From UBA6398 sp963644855 (lineage in GTDB: Bacteria; Bacteroidota; Bacteroidia; Bacteroidales; Bacteroidaceae): a stretch of DNA of 64,000 nt. The notes beneath the pieces are model-generated. The model made no database searches. It saw nothing but the letters and a program-made list of their open reading frames with translations, and was not told where the DNA came from. Where the stretch lies: positions 53,866 through 117,865 of the forward strand of contig CAVIQL010000004.1 of NCBI GenBank assembly GCA_963644855.1, given 5' to 3'. The translations under genes were made by a program, and so were the position numbers. Of the stretch, positions 9,578 to 19,327 are shown in pieces. Each line of letters starts with the position of its first letter. Position 1 is the stretch's first letter.

Positions 9578-9585
9578 CAAATTTA
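9578..9585 (-). promoter_or_regulatory. -7 box for the methyltransferase gene
   Basis: Reverse-strand TAAATTTG, 28 nt before the ATG at 9550; matches TAnnTTTG. It lies back-to-back with the plus-strand box at 9606. Confidence 0.55.
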
Positions 9586-9605
9586 GTGATTTCATGCGGA
9601 TTTGC

Positions 9606-9613
9606 TAACTTTG
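9606..9613 (+). promoter_or_regulatory. -7 box for the WaaP-like kinase gene
   Basis: TAACTTTG matches TAnnTTTG; the start codon is 52 nt downstream. Confidence 0.55.
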
Positions 9614-9664
9614 CCATATAAAATTACCGAAACGCAGGCTTCAAGCCCTCTTTATTTACATTAG

Positions 9665-10417
9665 ATGAGAATTACGCTTAATCCTAAGTATTGTTCAAAC
9701 GCCGAATTGCGTGAGTTTGTAAACAACATCGACAAATGTTTTCCCGATGGCACACTTGTGCAGCAAGGAAACCGCAACACGTTGCGCCAATTTACGCTCG
9801 GCGGCGAAAATTTCGTGGTTAAGCATTTCGGCAAGCCCAATCCCATAAACCGCATAGTGTATACTTTTTTTCGCAAGCCCAAGGGAGTGCGAGCCTATGA
9901 GTATGCTTTCAGAGTGATACGCGCCGGTTTCAACACCCCCACGCCTGTGGCTTATATAGAGCGCCGCATTGGCGGGCTGGTATCCGATGCTTATTTCATC
10001 AGCACCGAATGTCCTTACACCCGTCGCTTTTATGAGTTTGGCGATGCCCGTATTTCGGATTGCGAAGATATCGTGCGCGCGTTTGTAAGAACCACAGCAG
10101 CGTTCCACGAAGCGGGAATGCTTCACCGGGACTTCTCTCCGGGAAACATACTGTTTGACAACGTAGACGGCAAATGGGCTTTCGCTTTTGTAGATATCAA
10201 TCGCATGAGTTTTTCACCCGTAAGCATCAAAAAAGGTTGCCGCAATTTTGCACGCCTATGGGGACAACTCGATTTCTTTCGCGTTATAGCCGAAGAATAT
10301 GCCCAAGCACGTGGAGGCAATGCCGCAGAATGTTTCAACACCATACGCGAGGCGCGACGAAAATTCTGGACTCGTTTCTCCAAAAAGCATCGTGTGAAAT
10401 ACCGTCTTGAACTATAA
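9665..10417 (+). CDS. Kdo/WaaP-type lipopolysaccharide kinase-like protein
   Basis: 250 residues with a eukaryotic-like kinase fold. FVVKHFG near residue 47 gives the ATP-binding lysine, HRDFSPGNILFD (about 155-166) the catalytic loop, and FVDINRMSF (about 176-184) stands where DFG is expected, with Asp kept. This matches the Kdo/WaaP family that phosphorylates LPS core sugars at the inner face of the inner membrane. The C-terminus is very basic (FWTRFSKKHRVKYRLEL), as expected for a membrane-surface enzyme. The substrate is inferred from family only. Confidence 0.8.
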   Translation: MRITLNPKYCSNAELREFVNNIDKCFPDGTLVQQGNRNTLRQFTLGGENFVVKHFGKPNPINRIVYTFFRKPKGVRAYEYAFRVIRAGFNTPTPVAYIERRIGGLVSDAYFISTECPYTRRFYEFGDARISDCEDIVRAFVRTTAAFHEAGMLHRDFSPGNILFDNVDGKWAFAFVDINRMSFSPVSIKKGCRNFARLWGQLDFFRVIAEEYAQARGGNAAECFNTIREARRKFWTRFSKKHRVKYRLEL

Positions 10418-10426
10418 AATTTCAAT

Positions 10427-10510
10427 ATAGTATATTGTAAAAATAATAAGGCACCTTTTTTAAATAATATCGGATATTGTTTAAAAAATATCCGATATTA
10501 GAAAAACGAT
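10427..10510. repeat. 21-bp phased intergenic array 3
   Basis: Four units; words ATAGTATAT, AAGGCACCT, ATCGGATAT and ATCCGATAT. The last two form a hairpin (AATATCGGATATT / AATATCCGATATT). The ligA promoter box begins 8 nt after the last unit. Confidence 0.85.
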
Positions 10511-10517
10511 ATTTGAT

Positions 10518-10525
10518 TATATTTG
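10518..10525 (+). promoter_or_regulatory. -7 box of ligA
   Basis: TATATTTG. A TTG inside it (10523) would extend the reading frame, but it lies in the promoter, so ATG 10547 is the start. Confidence 0.75.
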
Positions 10526-10546
10526 CCCAGGAAAAAATTACAAGCA

Positions 10547-12550
10547 ATGGACGAACAAAATAGGATAAAACAACTGCGCGAAGAATTGCACAGACACAAT
10601 TATCTATACTACGTAAAGAACGCGCCCGAAATCAGCGACCGCGAGTTTGACGACCTTATGCACGAACTTATGGCTCTCGAAGCACGCCACCCCGAACTCT
10701 ACGACGCAAATTCTCCTTCGCAGCGTGTGGGGAGCGACGTTAGCGCAGAGTTTACGCAAGTTCGCCATCGTTATCCGATGCTTTCGCTTGCTAATACATA
10801 CAATCGCGAAGATGTGCGCGCTTTCTACGAACGTGTGAGCGACGGATTGGGCAGACAGCATTTCGACATTTGCTGCGAATTGAAATTCGACGGACTATCC
10901 ATATCGCTTACCTATGAACACGGAAAACTTGTGCGTGCCGTTACACGCGGCGACGGAGAACAAGGCGACGATGTTACGGCAAACGTGCGCACCATACGCA
11001 GCATTCCGCTCCAACTCGCACCTGGCGACTATCCCGACGCTTTTGAGATACGCGGCGAAGTGCTTATGCCGTGGAAAAGTTTTGAACGGCTCAACGCAGA
11101 GCGCGAAGCAGCCGAAGAACCTCTGTTTGCAAACCCACGAAATGCTGCTTCGGGCACACTAAAAAGCAAAAGTTCGGCTGTGGTAGCGCAAAGAGGATTG
11201 GACGCATACCTATATTATTTGCTCGGCGACAAATTACCTTCAGACAATCACTATGGTAATCTGCAAAAAGCAGCATCGTGGGGGTTCAAAGTCTCAAACG
11301 CAATGAAAGTAATGCCGCGTCTCGAAGATATTTACGAATATATTGATTTTTGGAACGAAGAACGTAAAAAACTTCCCGTAGCTACCGACGGCATTGTACT
11401 GAAAGTAAACTCGCTTGTCCAACAACAGCAACTCGGTTTCACTTCAAAAACGCCCCGATGGGCCATTGCGTATAAATTCCAAGCCGAACGCGCACGAACA
11501 AAATTGCTCAAAGTTACATTCCAAGTGGGCAGAACCGGCGCAATAACGCCTGTGGCAAACATGGAACCCGTTTTGCTTGCCGGCACAATGGTAAAACGCG
11601 CATCTCTTCACAACGAAGATATGATTAAAAAGCTGAATCTTCACGAAGGCGACTATGTTTATGTGGAAAAGGCGGGAGAGATTATTCCCCAAATAGTTGG
11701 TGTTGACGCAGAAACCCAAGGCAAGGGCGGCGAAAAGGTGAAGTTTATAACCCATTGCCCGGAATGTGGTGCCGAACTTGTACGTTATCCGGGCGAAGCG
11801 GCTTGGTATTGCACCAACACGGCTTGTCCGCCACAAATCAAGGGAAGAATCGAACATTTCATAAGCCATGATGCAATGAATATCGACAGTGTGGGCCCTG
11901 AAACGGTTGATGATTTCTTTAATCGCGGACTTATTTCCGACGCTGCCGACCTTTATCGTCTCAAAGTGGCTGATATTGCGGGCTATGGCAGTTCGCGCGA
12001 GAAATCGGCACGCAAAACAATCAAAGGAATTGAGGAAAGCAAGAAAATTCCGTTTGAACGTGTGCTATATGCATTGGGAATTAGATTTGTGGGAAAGGTT
12101 TCTGCCAAAAACATAGCCCGTGCCATGGGAGACATCAACGCTATTACGAATGCCGATGTGGCTCGTCTTTCACAAATCGACGGCGTGGGCGAGATTATTG
12201 CCCAAAGCATTTTCCAATATTTCAGAGATGAGAAAAACCGGGACTTCGTGGAACGTTTGCGCGATGCCGGATTGCAGATGTCGCTCGGCGAAGAGGCAAA
12301 ACCACAAGGCACTGCGCTCAACGGCAAATCGGTTGTGATTAGCGGAGTGTTCAATCATCATTCGCGCGAGGAGTATAAAGCAATTATCGAGCAGCAAGGC
12401 GGAAAAAATGTTTCAAGCATTTCGACAAAAACGTCCTTTATTCTCGCAGGCGAAAACATGGGACCGTCAAAACTCGAAAAGGCAAAGAAGCTCGGAATTG
12501 CCATTGTAAACGAAAATGATTTCTTGAAAATGCTCGAAGATGCCCAATGA
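10547..12550 (+). CDS. ligA: NAD-dependent DNA ligase LigA
   Basis: 667 residues, the normal LigA length. Order: N-terminal NMN-binding Ia domain (HNYLYYV...ISDREFDDLM), nucleotidyltransferase with the adenylated lysine in ELKFDG (Lys113), OB fold, four-cysteine zinc finger (CPECGAELV...WYCTNTACP), helix-hairpin-helix repeats and a C-terminal BRCT domain (GKSVVISGVF...). Seals nicks in replication and repair using NAD+. The start at 10547 is chosen because it follows the promoter box by 21 nt. Confidence 0.97.
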   Translation: MDEQNRIKQLREELHRHNYLYYVKNAPEISDREFDDLMHELMALEARHPELYDANSPSQRVGSDVSAEFTQVRHRYPMLSLANTYNREDVRAFYERVSDGLGRQHFDICCELKFDGLSISLTYEHGKLVRAVTRGDGEQGDDVTANVRTIRSIPLQLAPGDYPDAFEIRGEVLMPWKSFERLNAEREAAEEPLFANPRNAASGTLKSKSSAVVAQRGLDAYLYYLLGDKLPSDNHYGNLQKAASWGFKVSNAMKVMPRLEDIYEYIDFWNEERKKLPVATDGIVLKVNSLVQQQQLGFTSKTPRWAIAYKFQAERARTKLLKVTFQVGRTGAITPVANMEPVLLAGTMVKRASLHNEDMIKKLNLHEGDYVYVEKAGEIIPQIVGVDAETQGKGGEKVKFITHCPECGAELVRYPGEAAWYCTNTACPPQIKGRIEHFISHDAMNIDSVGPETVDDFFNRGLISDAADLYRLKVADIAGYGSSREKSARKTIKGIEESKKIPFERVLYALGIRFVGKVSAKNIARAMGDINAITNADVARLSQIDGVGEIIAQSIFQYFRDEKNRDFVERLRDAGLQMSLGEEAKPQGTALNGKSVVISGVFNHHSREEYKAIIEQQGGKNVSSISTKTSFILAGENMGPSKLEKAKKLGIAIVNENDFLKMLEDAQ

Positions 12551-12580
12551 TTTTCGGGACAAAGGATATTGTATAACTGT

Positions 12581-12949
12581 ATGAAAGGATTTTACACAAT
12601 AGCGTTGCTCTTGTTGAGCAACATCTTTATGACGCTTGCCTGGTATGGGCATTTAAAATTGCAACAAACAGGTGTGAGCAGTCGTTGGCCGCTTATCGGC
12701 GTTATAGTATTCTCATGGGGAATTGCTTTTTTTGAATATTGTTGCCAGGTGCCGGCAAACCGCATTGGTTTTTCGGGAAACGGCGGACCATTTTCGCTTG
12801 TTCAGCTCAAGGTGATACAAGAATGTGTGAGCCTTGTGGTATTTGCAATGATTGCCAACATTCTTTTTCAAGGGCAAAGTCTGCATTGGAATCACTTGGC
12901 GGCTTTCGTGTGTCTCGTGGCGGCAGTTTATTTTGTGTTCATGAAATAA
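12581..12949 (+). CDS. DUF486 family small membrane protein
   Basis: 122 residues with four hydrophobic segments (about 3-20, 32-50, 72-92, 100-120). The pattern (FYTIALLLLSNIFMTLAWYGHL, WGIAFFEYCCQVPANRIG) is that of DUF486 (DMT-like) proteins; transport role unproven. A TTG at 12569 could lengthen it but ATG 12581 fits the family start. It lies 30 bp after ligA. Confidence 0.85.
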   Translation: MKGFYTIALLLLSNIFMTLAWYGHLKLQQTGVSSRWPLIGVIVFSWGIAFFEYCCQVPANRIGFSGNGGPFSLVQLKVIQECVSLVVFAMIANILFQGQSLHWNHLAAFVCLVAAVYFVFMK

Positions 12950-13003
12950 TAGCTTCCCCACTCCGCGCTTTTTCACGCCATAGATATATATGTTTTTTAC
13001 GAT

Positions 13004-13087
13004 ACGGCATATCGTAAAAATAATAACCGATATTTTTTAAATAATGTCGGACCTTTTTTAAATAATATCCGACATTATTTTCGCCAT
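13004..13087. repeat. 21-bp phased intergenic array 4
   Basis: Four units with words ACGGCATAT, AACCGATAT, GTCGGACCT and ATCCGACAT, between the convergent DUF486 and recQ genes. Confidence 0.85.
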
Positions 13088-13135
13088 ATATAATATGGTG
13101 AAAATCAAGCAACTTGTATTGCTACAAAAAAGGGA

Positions 13136-15037
13136 TTATTTTTTAAGCATATAGCGCCCGTTGACTATCACAACCTCGGAATTTTGCACCATTTCCTCTA
13201 TCGTGGCGGCGGCAACCGATATGGGCACTCCGTTGACGCGCAGCTCGGTGGCGAAATGGGCTTGTCCATCGGAAAGAACGTCAAGAATTGCAGAACGCAC
13301 GGTTTGTTCTGACACCGATGCGGCATTTTGCTTTTTTCGGCTCAAACATATTTCGCATTTTCCGCAATCGGCGGCATCGGATTCGCCGAAATATTTCAAC
13401 AAAAACTTGCTGTGGCATTCTTCTCCCTCGCAATAATCGAGCATGGTTTGAATGCGTGAAATATATTCCTCTTTGCGCATCTCGTAAACCTCTTTGCTTA
13501 TCACGAGTTCTTCAGAGAGCACACGCCGTTGCAGATACGTGATGCGCGGTGTGCGCTTATGAGGAATATAATGTATGATCCTTTGATGAGAAAGACTTTT
13601 CAGAATTTCAACAGTTTGCTCTCTCGTTATGCCGCAACGCGATGCTATTTCCTGTTCATCAATAAACGCGTAGTCGGTAAATATTCCCGCATAGGTGCGA
13701 AGCATTATCTGTATCACATTTTCTGACATGCGCGTGGTGTTGTCAATGCGATAAAGTTCCTCGCGCGTAATCATGAAAACCACACGCGCCTTAATGTCTT
13801 CTTCCTCCGCATAATATATGTATCCCGCGCGAGTCAGGATTTTCAATGCACTTTCTACCGTTTCGGGAAAGAAATGGTAGCGCGTTGAAAACTCGACAAG
13901 ATTGAAATCATAAGTAACATAGTAGCCGTCGCCCAGGGCAAGTTCAAAAAAATAGGCAAGACTATCGTAAATTTTGCATATAGTAGAAACCGGAGGAAAG
14001 TTTTGCGACACCCGGCGAAGCAATTTGGTATGATCGCTGCCGTTGTAAAGCAAAACAGCATACGCTTGTTTTCCGTCGCGACCGCCTCGGCCGGCTTCTT
14101 GAAAGTATGCTTCGGGCGAATCGGGCGCTTCCATATGAACCACAAGCCTTACGTCGGCTTTGTCAATACCCATTCCAAAGGCATTGGTTGATACCATTAC
14201 TCGCGTCTCGCCTTCGGTCCAGCTTCTTTGGCGCAAATCTTTGTCGTAACGCGTTAGTCCGGCATGATAATTGAGTGCCGTGATGTTGTTGTCCTTCAAA
14301 TATTTCGCAATCTCAAGCGTTTCCTTTCTGTTGCGCGTATATACTATTGCCGTTCCGCCTATGCTATTGAGAATATGAAGCAATTCGCCGGGTTTGTCTT
14401 CGGTTTTGCGCACCACATACGTGAGATTTTTGCGCTCGAAACTCATTCGGAACACATTTTTCTCACGAAAGTTCAACCGTTTTTGGATATCGTCCACCAC
14501 TTCTTTGGTAGCAGTAGCCGTGAGAGCCAGCACGGGAGCCTGTGGAAAGAGTTTGCGTATCTCGTTTACTTTAAGATATGAAGGACGAAAGTCGTAGCCC
14601 CACTGAGATATGCAATGCGCCTCGTCAACAGTAATCATGCTCACCGGAATCTTTGCTGCTTTCCAAAGAAAAAACTCCGACTCCAATCTTTCGGGCGATA
14701 CATAGAGAAACTTATAGTCTCCCAAAATACAATTCTCAAGCGCTGCCGTAATCTCGTCCTGCTTCATGCCGTTGTAGATTGCCGTAGCCTTGATGCCGCG
14801 CATTCTCAGCGTCGCCACTTGGTCTTTCATCAGCGCCACAAGAGGAGTTACCACCAAACAAAGTCCTTTGCGCGCAAGCGTGGGCACTTGAAAAGTAATC
14901 GATTTGCCGCCACCGGTAGGCATAAGTCCGAGAGTGTCGCGCCCCGAAGCTATACTGTCGATAATATTCCGCTGAATGCCGCGAAAATCTTCGTAGCCCC
15001 AGTAACGCTTCAATATCTCCCTAAACACATCTCCCAT
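13136..15037 (-). CDS. recQ: ATP-dependent DNA helicase RecQ
   Basis: 633 residues. Walker A in LMPTGGGKSITFQ, DEAH box in TVDEAHCISQWGYDFRPSY, motif VI QEAGRGGRDG, and a RecQ zinc-binding part with cysteines in YCEGEECH and CGKCEICLSRKK, followed by a short winged-helix end. No HRDC domain is seen after it, which fits the length. Unwinds DNA 3' to 5' in recombination repair. Encoded 15 bp after recJ in the same operon, matching the RecQ-RecJ end-processing partnership. Confidence 0.95.
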   Translation of the reverse strand: MGDVFREILKRYWGYEDFRGIQRNIIDSIASGRDTLGLMPTGGGKSITFQVPTLARKGLCLVVTPLVALMKDQVATLRMRGIKATAIYNGMKQDEITAALENCILGDYKFLYVSPERLESEFFLWKAAKIPVSMITVDEAHCISQWGYDFRPSYLKVNEIRKLFPQAPVLALTATATKEVVDDIQKRLNFREKNVFRMSFERKNLTYVVRKTEDKPGELLHILNSIGGTAIVYTRNRKETLEIAKYLKDNNITALNYHAGLTRYDKDLRQRSWTEGETRVMVSTNAFGMGIDKADVRLVVHMEAPDSPEAYFQEAGRGGRDGKQAYAVLLYNGSDHTKLLRRVSQNFPPVSTICKIYDSLAYFFELALGDGYYVTYDFNLVEFSTRYHFFPETVESALKILTRAGYIYYAEEEDIKARVVFMITREELYRIDNTTRMSENVIQIMLRTYAGIFTDYAFIDEQEIASRCGITREQTVEILKSLSHQRIIHYIPHKRTPRITYLQRRVLSEELVISKEVYEMRKEEYISRIQTMLDYCEGEECHSKFLLKYFGESDAADCGKCEICLSRKKQNAASVSEQTVRSAILDVLSDGQAHFATELRVNGVPISVAAATIEEMVQNSEVVIVNGRYMLKK

Positions 15038-15052
15038 GCCGCTGCCGCAATG

Positions 15053-16774
15053 TCATTCCCCCGCCGGACGAATATCCTCTATTTGCAACTGAAGTTCGCC
15101 ATGACGATGAGTATTTTCCTCTATCGAATAACAAATGTCGAATGAGCGCTTGGTTTTGATGTATCTTGCCTGAGAACTTTGCCCGAACGCAATGCCATTG
15201 ACAATATTGTTTGATTTGTTGTCAACAAGTTCGAGTTTGATATGCTCTTGTTCGCGCCCAACAACTTTGCTCGTGCCATAATCATACACTTTCTTCGTGC
15301 AGAAAAGCGGCTTGGGGTTTCCGGGACCAAAAGGATTGAATTTTTTGAGGTCATTGCGGAATTTCACTGTTATATCCCGGAAATCTATTACGGCAGATAT
15401 GTCGATACTTGCCTCGGTTTGCTCTTCGCTTATATTATTCTCGACATATTGTTCGAAACGTCGTTTGAATTCTGCCACATTCTCGGGTTTCAAAGTCAAC
15501 CCTACAGCGTAAGTATGTCCACCAAAGTTTTCCAAAAGGTCGCGACAACTTTCCACTGCTTTATAAACGTCGAAACCCACCACAGAACGCGCGCTGCCTG
15601 TTGCGAAACCGTCGCTTAGGGTAAGCACAACGGCTGGACGATAATAAACTTCGGTGAGACGCGAAGCCACAATGCCTACAACTCCTTTGTGCCACGATGG
15701 GTCATAGACCACAAGCGAGCGAAGATTGTCGAGATTGTCAATGCTATCAACGATATTGTTTGCTTCTTCGGTCATTTGCTTGTCTATATCTTTTCTCGCC
15801 TCGTTGTAAAGGTTGATGCGGTTTGCCCTTTCTATAGCAGCGTCGTGTTCGTGTTCGGTAAGCAGTGCCACAGTTTCTTTGCCGTTCATCATTCGTCCCG
15901 AAGCGTTTATGCGTGGTCCGATCTTAAACACAATATCGTTCATTGTGAGTTCTTTTCCTTCGAGTCCACACAGTTCGATAATAGCCTCAACTCCCATCGA
16001 CGGATTACTGTTTAAGCGTCGCAGCCCATGGTATGCAAGAATGCGGTTTTCTCCTGTAACGGGAACAATATCGCTTGCAATACTTATCGCACATAGGTCG
16101 AGCAGCGGAATAAGTTTATTAAATTCTATTCCGTTGTCTTGTGCGAAAGCCTGCATCAATTTAAATCCCACTCCACAACCACAAAGATGATCATAAGGAT
16201 AGGTAGAATCAAACCGTTTAGGGTTTAGTATAGCCACGGCATCGGGCAATTCTTTGTCGGGAACGTGATGATCGCAAATTATAACGCCTATTCCGCGCGA
16301 CTTTGCATATGCCACCTCGTTGATAGCCTTTATTCCGCAGTCGAGAACAATCATCAGTTTCACTCCGGTTTCAAAAGCGTAGTCTATGCATCGTTTCGAC
16401 AACCCATATCCCTCATCGTAACGGTCGGGAATGTAATAATCGATGTTTGAGCAATAGGCTTTCAAAAACTTGTATACCACAGTTACTGCCGTGCATCCAT
16501 CAACATCGTAATCGCCAAAAACCAAAATGCGGTCATTATGCCCCACAGCATGGTTCAAAGCGTCAACGGCTTCACGCATATCGTTCATCATAAACGGGTC
16601 GTGAAGATCGGAGAGTTGCGGATGGAAAAACTTTTTCGCCTCAGAGGGTGTCGTGATGCATCGGTTCTGTAGCAAACGCCCAAGAATGGGGTGAATGCCC
16701 AGAGCCTCCGCGAGCGAGCGCGAGGCTTCCTCTTCTTCTGGTGAAGGAGGGGTATATTTCCATTTGTAATTCAT
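15053..16774 (-). CDS. recJ: Single-strand-specific exonuclease RecJ
   Basis: 573 residues, usual size. The DHH phosphoesterase motifs are present: FGDYDVDGCTAV (motif I), LDCGIKA (motif II), ICDHHVPD (motif III, DHH) and later GCGVGFKLMQAF; the DHHA1 region contains GRMMNGKETV and VGIVASRLTE, and an OB-like C-terminal domain ends the protein. Degrades 5' ended single-stranded DNA. First gene of the recJ-recQ operon, with a promoter box about 70 bp upstream. Confidence 0.95.
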   Translation of the reverse strand: MNYKWKYTPPSPEEEEASRSLAEALGIHPILGRLLQNRCITTPSEAKKFFHPQLSDLHDPFMMNDMREAVDALNHAVGHNDRILVFGDYDVDGCTAVTVVYKFLKAYCSNIDYYIPDRYDEGYGLSKRCIDYAFETGVKLMIVLDCGIKAINEVAYAKSRGIGVIICDHHVPDKELPDAVAILNPKRFDSTYPYDHLCGCGVGFKLMQAFAQDNGIEFNKLIPLLDLCAISIASDIVPVTGENRILAYHGLRRLNSNPSMGVEAIIELCGLEGKELTMNDIVFKIGPRINASGRMMNGKETVALLTEHEHDAAIERANRINLYNEARKDIDKQMTEEANNIVDSIDNLDNLRSLVVYDPSWHKGVVGIVASRLTEVYYRPAVVLTLSDGFATGSARSVVGFDVYKAVESCRDLLENFGGHTYAVGLTLKPENVAEFKRRFEQYVENNISEEQTEASIDISAVIDFRDITVKFRNDLKKFNPFGPGNPKPLFCTKKVYDYGTSKVVGREQEHIKLELVDNKSNNIVNGIAFGQSSQARYIKTKRSFDICYSIEENTHRHGELQLQIEDIRPAGE

Positions 16775-16846
16775 TATATAGTGTCATTTTTATTCTTGAT
16801 TTATAAAACGTTGCGCCAAATATTTTGCCACAAGGCGCTAATTATC

Positions 16847-16854
16847 CAAATTTA
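16847..16854 (-). promoter_or_regulatory. -7 box for recJ-recQ
   Basis: Reverse-strand TAAATTTG matches TAnnTTTG; leader of about 65 nt. Between here and array 5 (16855-16991) nothing else is recognised. Confidence 0.5.
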
Positions 16855-16991
16855 CAAGCGTAAAATTACAAATAAAATGGCAAAACCATGGCTTTTCGAC
16901 ATAACAAAAGCTATTTTACTTGTTTTCGTTCACCGATACAAGCTCACAATTTTTCCTATGCGAAACAAGAGGGGGGAGGGGAAAAAAGCAC

Positions 16992-17096
16992 ATGGCTTCT
17001 CGCAAAAACGAGGTCAGACCTAATTTAAATTTCAAGGCATCTTATTTAAATAAGACGCCTTGGAATTTTTACGACATTGCATATCGTTTTTTCGGC
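16992..17096. repeat. 21-bp phased intergenic array 5
   Basis: Five units: ATGGCTTCT, GTCAGACCT, AAGGCATCT, ACGCCTTGG, ATTGCATAT. Units 3 and 4 form a near-perfect palindrome around ATTTAAAT. Located between recJ and the end of the arginine operon, both on the minus strand. Confidence 0.85.
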
Positions 17097-17127
17097 ACAA
17101 AATCCAGGCTGCAATACGAGGGGCATA

Positions 17128-17168
17128 AATTAAACAGACCGCATTCCATTTCGGGAAATGCGGTCTGC
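17128..17168 (-). terminator. Terminator of the arginine operon
   Basis: CAGACCGCATT (17136-17146) pairs with AATGCGGTCTG (17158-17168); on the minus strand TTTAATTTA follows. Confidence 0.8.
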
Positions 17169-17215
17169 AACTTGTAATACTTCTGTGTTGTATAATAAGT
17201 TTAAGCTATGGTGCT

Positions 17216-18346
17216 TTAGAATTTCACGAGCGCTTTTTTCAGACGTTCCACAAAGTCGTCGGCTTGCGCCATTGTAAGAGTAAGAGGCGGGAGAAGGCGC
17301 AATATATTTGTACCTGCACCGCCGGTGAAAACGCGTTGCTCGAAAATAAGATTCTTGCGAAGTTCTTTCACAGGCTTGGCAAATTCAAGACCTACCATTA
17401 GTCCCTCGCCGCGAATATCCTTTATTTCCTCGATTTCTCCACAACGCTTCATAAGATGCGCTCCCACTTCTCCTGCATTGCTCACAAGGTTTTCGTTTTC
17501 TATCACATCGAGCACCGCAAGGGCCGCCGCACATGCAAGATGGTTACCACCGAAAGTTGTGCCAAGCATACCGTAAACGGGCTTGAACTTCGGAGAAATC
17601 AAAAGTCCTCCCATCGGAAAGCCACAAGCTATTCCCTTTGCCACTGTGATTAAATCGGGCTTAACATCGAGATGCTGATGGGCAAAAAACTTTCCACTTC
17701 TACCGTATCCACATTGCACTTCGTCGCAAATAAATACAGTGTTGTATTCATCACAAGCCTTGCGCAAAGCATGCATGAACTCTTTTGTAGCAAGATGCAC
17801 ACCGCCAACGCCTTGAATGCATTCCACAATCACAGCACACACATCGCCTTTGGCAACCTCGCTTACAAACGCTTCGATATCGTTGAGCGGGAGAAATGTA
17901 ACATGATTGTTTACGTTTACAGGCGCATTGATTTTAGGATTGTCGGTAGCTTCGACAGCCAGCGAAGTACGTCCGTGAAACGCTCCGCTAACCGCAAGAA
18001 TTCTTGAGCGTCCGTTATGGAACGAAGCTAGTTTCATTGCGTTTTCATTAGCTTCTGCGCCCGAGTTTACCAAAAACAGCGAATAATCTTCATATCCGCA
18101 TGCCTTTCCCAAGCGTTCTGCAAACTCCGTCTGCAAATGGTTTTGCACCGAATTGGAATAGAATCCCAACAAGTTAAGCTGCCTTGTTACACATTCTATA
18201 TAGTGAGGGTGGCAATGACCAATACTGATCACGGCATGACCGCCATAAAGATCGAGGTATTCGTTGCCGTCAGCGTCCCAAACATTGCAGCCGCGACCGC
18301 GAACTATTTCCACGTCATAAAGAGGGAATACATCAAAAGGTTTCAT
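17216..18346 (-). CDS. argD: Acetylornithine/succinylornithine aminotransferase
   Basis: 376 residues, class III PLP aminotransferase. LYGGHAVISIGHCHPHY at the N-terminus, NSGAEANENAMKLA (phosphate binding), FICDEVQCGYGRSGKFFAHQ (PLP-ring Asp) and ITVAKGIACGFPMGG (Schiff-base Lys) are all present. The start is ATG 18346, not an upstream TTG that overlaps argC. Converts N-acyl glutamate semialdehyde to N-acylornithine. In Bacteroides the acyl group is succinyl, so that specificity is likely here as well. Last gene of argR-GNAT-argG-argC-argD, 14 bp after argC. Confidence 0.93.
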   Translation of the reverse strand: MKPFDVFPLYDVEIVRGRGCNVWDADGNEYLDLYGGHAVISIGHCHPHYIECVTRQLNLLGFYSNSVQNHLQTEFAERLGKACGYEDYSLFLVNSGAEANENAMKLASFHNGRSRILAVSGAFHGRTSLAVEATDNPKINAPVNVNNHVTFLPLNDIEAFVSEVAKGDVCAVIVECIQGVGGVHLATKEFMHALRKACDEYNTVFICDEVQCGYGRSGKFFAHQHLDVKPDLITVAKGIACGFPMGGLLISPKFKPVYGMLGTTFGGNHLACAAALAVLDVIENENLVSNAGEVGAHLMKRCGEIEEIKDIRGEGLMVGLEFAKPVKELRKNLIFEQRVFTGGAGTNILRLLPPLTLTMAQADDFVERLKKALVKF

Positions 18347-18360
18347 CTTATTCTTAATTT

Positions 18361-19326
18361 TCAAAAGGCCGCTGCCTTGAGTCTGAGCCCCTCCGTTTCG
18401 GGAAGGCCAAACATTATATTCATATTCTCAACCGCTTGCCCCGCAGCACCCTTCAACAAATTGTCGATAACCGAGGTTACGAGCAGACGATCGCCATATT
18501 TTTGAGCGTGAACCAATGCGCGATTGGTATTGACCACTTGTTTCAAATCAATGTCGCGCGATATATAATGTGTAAATGGTTCGTCGGCATAAACTGAGTA
18601 ACATTTGTCGATTTGCTCCTGCGACAATTCGGTACGCATAAACACAGTGGTGAAAATTCCGCGCGCAAAATCGCCACGATAAGGCACGAAATCAAGTTCG
18701 CCGCAGAAATCGGGTTGAAATTCCTTTATGCTCTGATTTATTTCAAGGAGATGCTGATGCGTAAACACCTTGTAAACACTAATATTTCCGTTTCGCCAGC
18801 TAAAATGAGTGGTAGCTTGCGGCTTAACTCCCGCTCCAGTCGAACCTGTAAGGGCATTAATCACCACATCACCTTTCAACGCGCCCACCTTTGCCAAAGG
18901 AAGCAACGCAAGCTGAATGCACGTAGCAAAACAACCCGGATTGGCAACATGCTGCGCCTTGGCAATTTCCCCACGATGGGTCTCAGGCAAACCATAAACG
19001 TAGTCGTTACCCGGAACTGCGATTCTGAAATCCTGAGCAAAGTCTATAATCTTCACATTGTCGGGCACAGGATTTTTTTCAAGAAACTCCGCACTCTTGC
19101 CATGCCCCAAACATATAAACAAAACGTCTATCTTGTCGAGCGCAAGGGTATCGGTAAATTTCATATCGGTTTCACCAAGCAATCCCTCGTGTACATCAGA
19201 AAAAAGATTGCCAGCATTACTGCCCGAATGCGCAAACACAATTTCTACCTGCGGGTGATTTACGAGAATACGGATTAACTCACCAGCAGCATAGCCCGCC
19301 GCTCCTACGATTCCTGCTTTTATCAT
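18361..19326 (-). CDS. argC: N-acetyl(succinyl)-gamma-glutamyl-phosphate reductase
   Basis: 321 residues, the short type of ArgC. VGAAGYAAGELIRIL is the NADP-binding glycine loop; the catalytic cysteine is in NPGCFATCIQLAL; GSTGAGVKP and the HQHLLEI histidine region complete the active site. Reduces N-acyl-glutamyl phosphate to the semialdehyde. One base separates it from argG upstream and 14 from argD downstream, so the three are translated from one message. Confidence 0.95.
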   Translation of the reverse strand: MIKAGIVGAAGYAAGELIRILVNHPQVEIVFAHSGSNAGNLFSDVHEGLLGETDMKFTDTLALDKIDVLFICLGHGKSAEFLEKNPVPDNVKIIDFAQDFRIAVPGNDYVYGLPETHRGEIAKAQHVANPGCFATCIQLALLPLAKVGALKGDVVINALTGSTGAGVKPQATTHFSWRNGNISVYKVFTHQHLLEINQSIKEFQPDFCGELDFVPYRGDFARGIFTTVFMRTELSQEQIDKCYSVYADEPFTHYISRDIDLKQVVNTNRALVHAQKYGDRLLVTSVIDNLLKGAAGQAVENMNIMFGLPETEGLRLKAAAF

Positions 19327-19327
19327 A

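Noticed and set aside
10523..10546. TTG start for ligA
   Set aside because: It lies within the TATATTTG promoter box.
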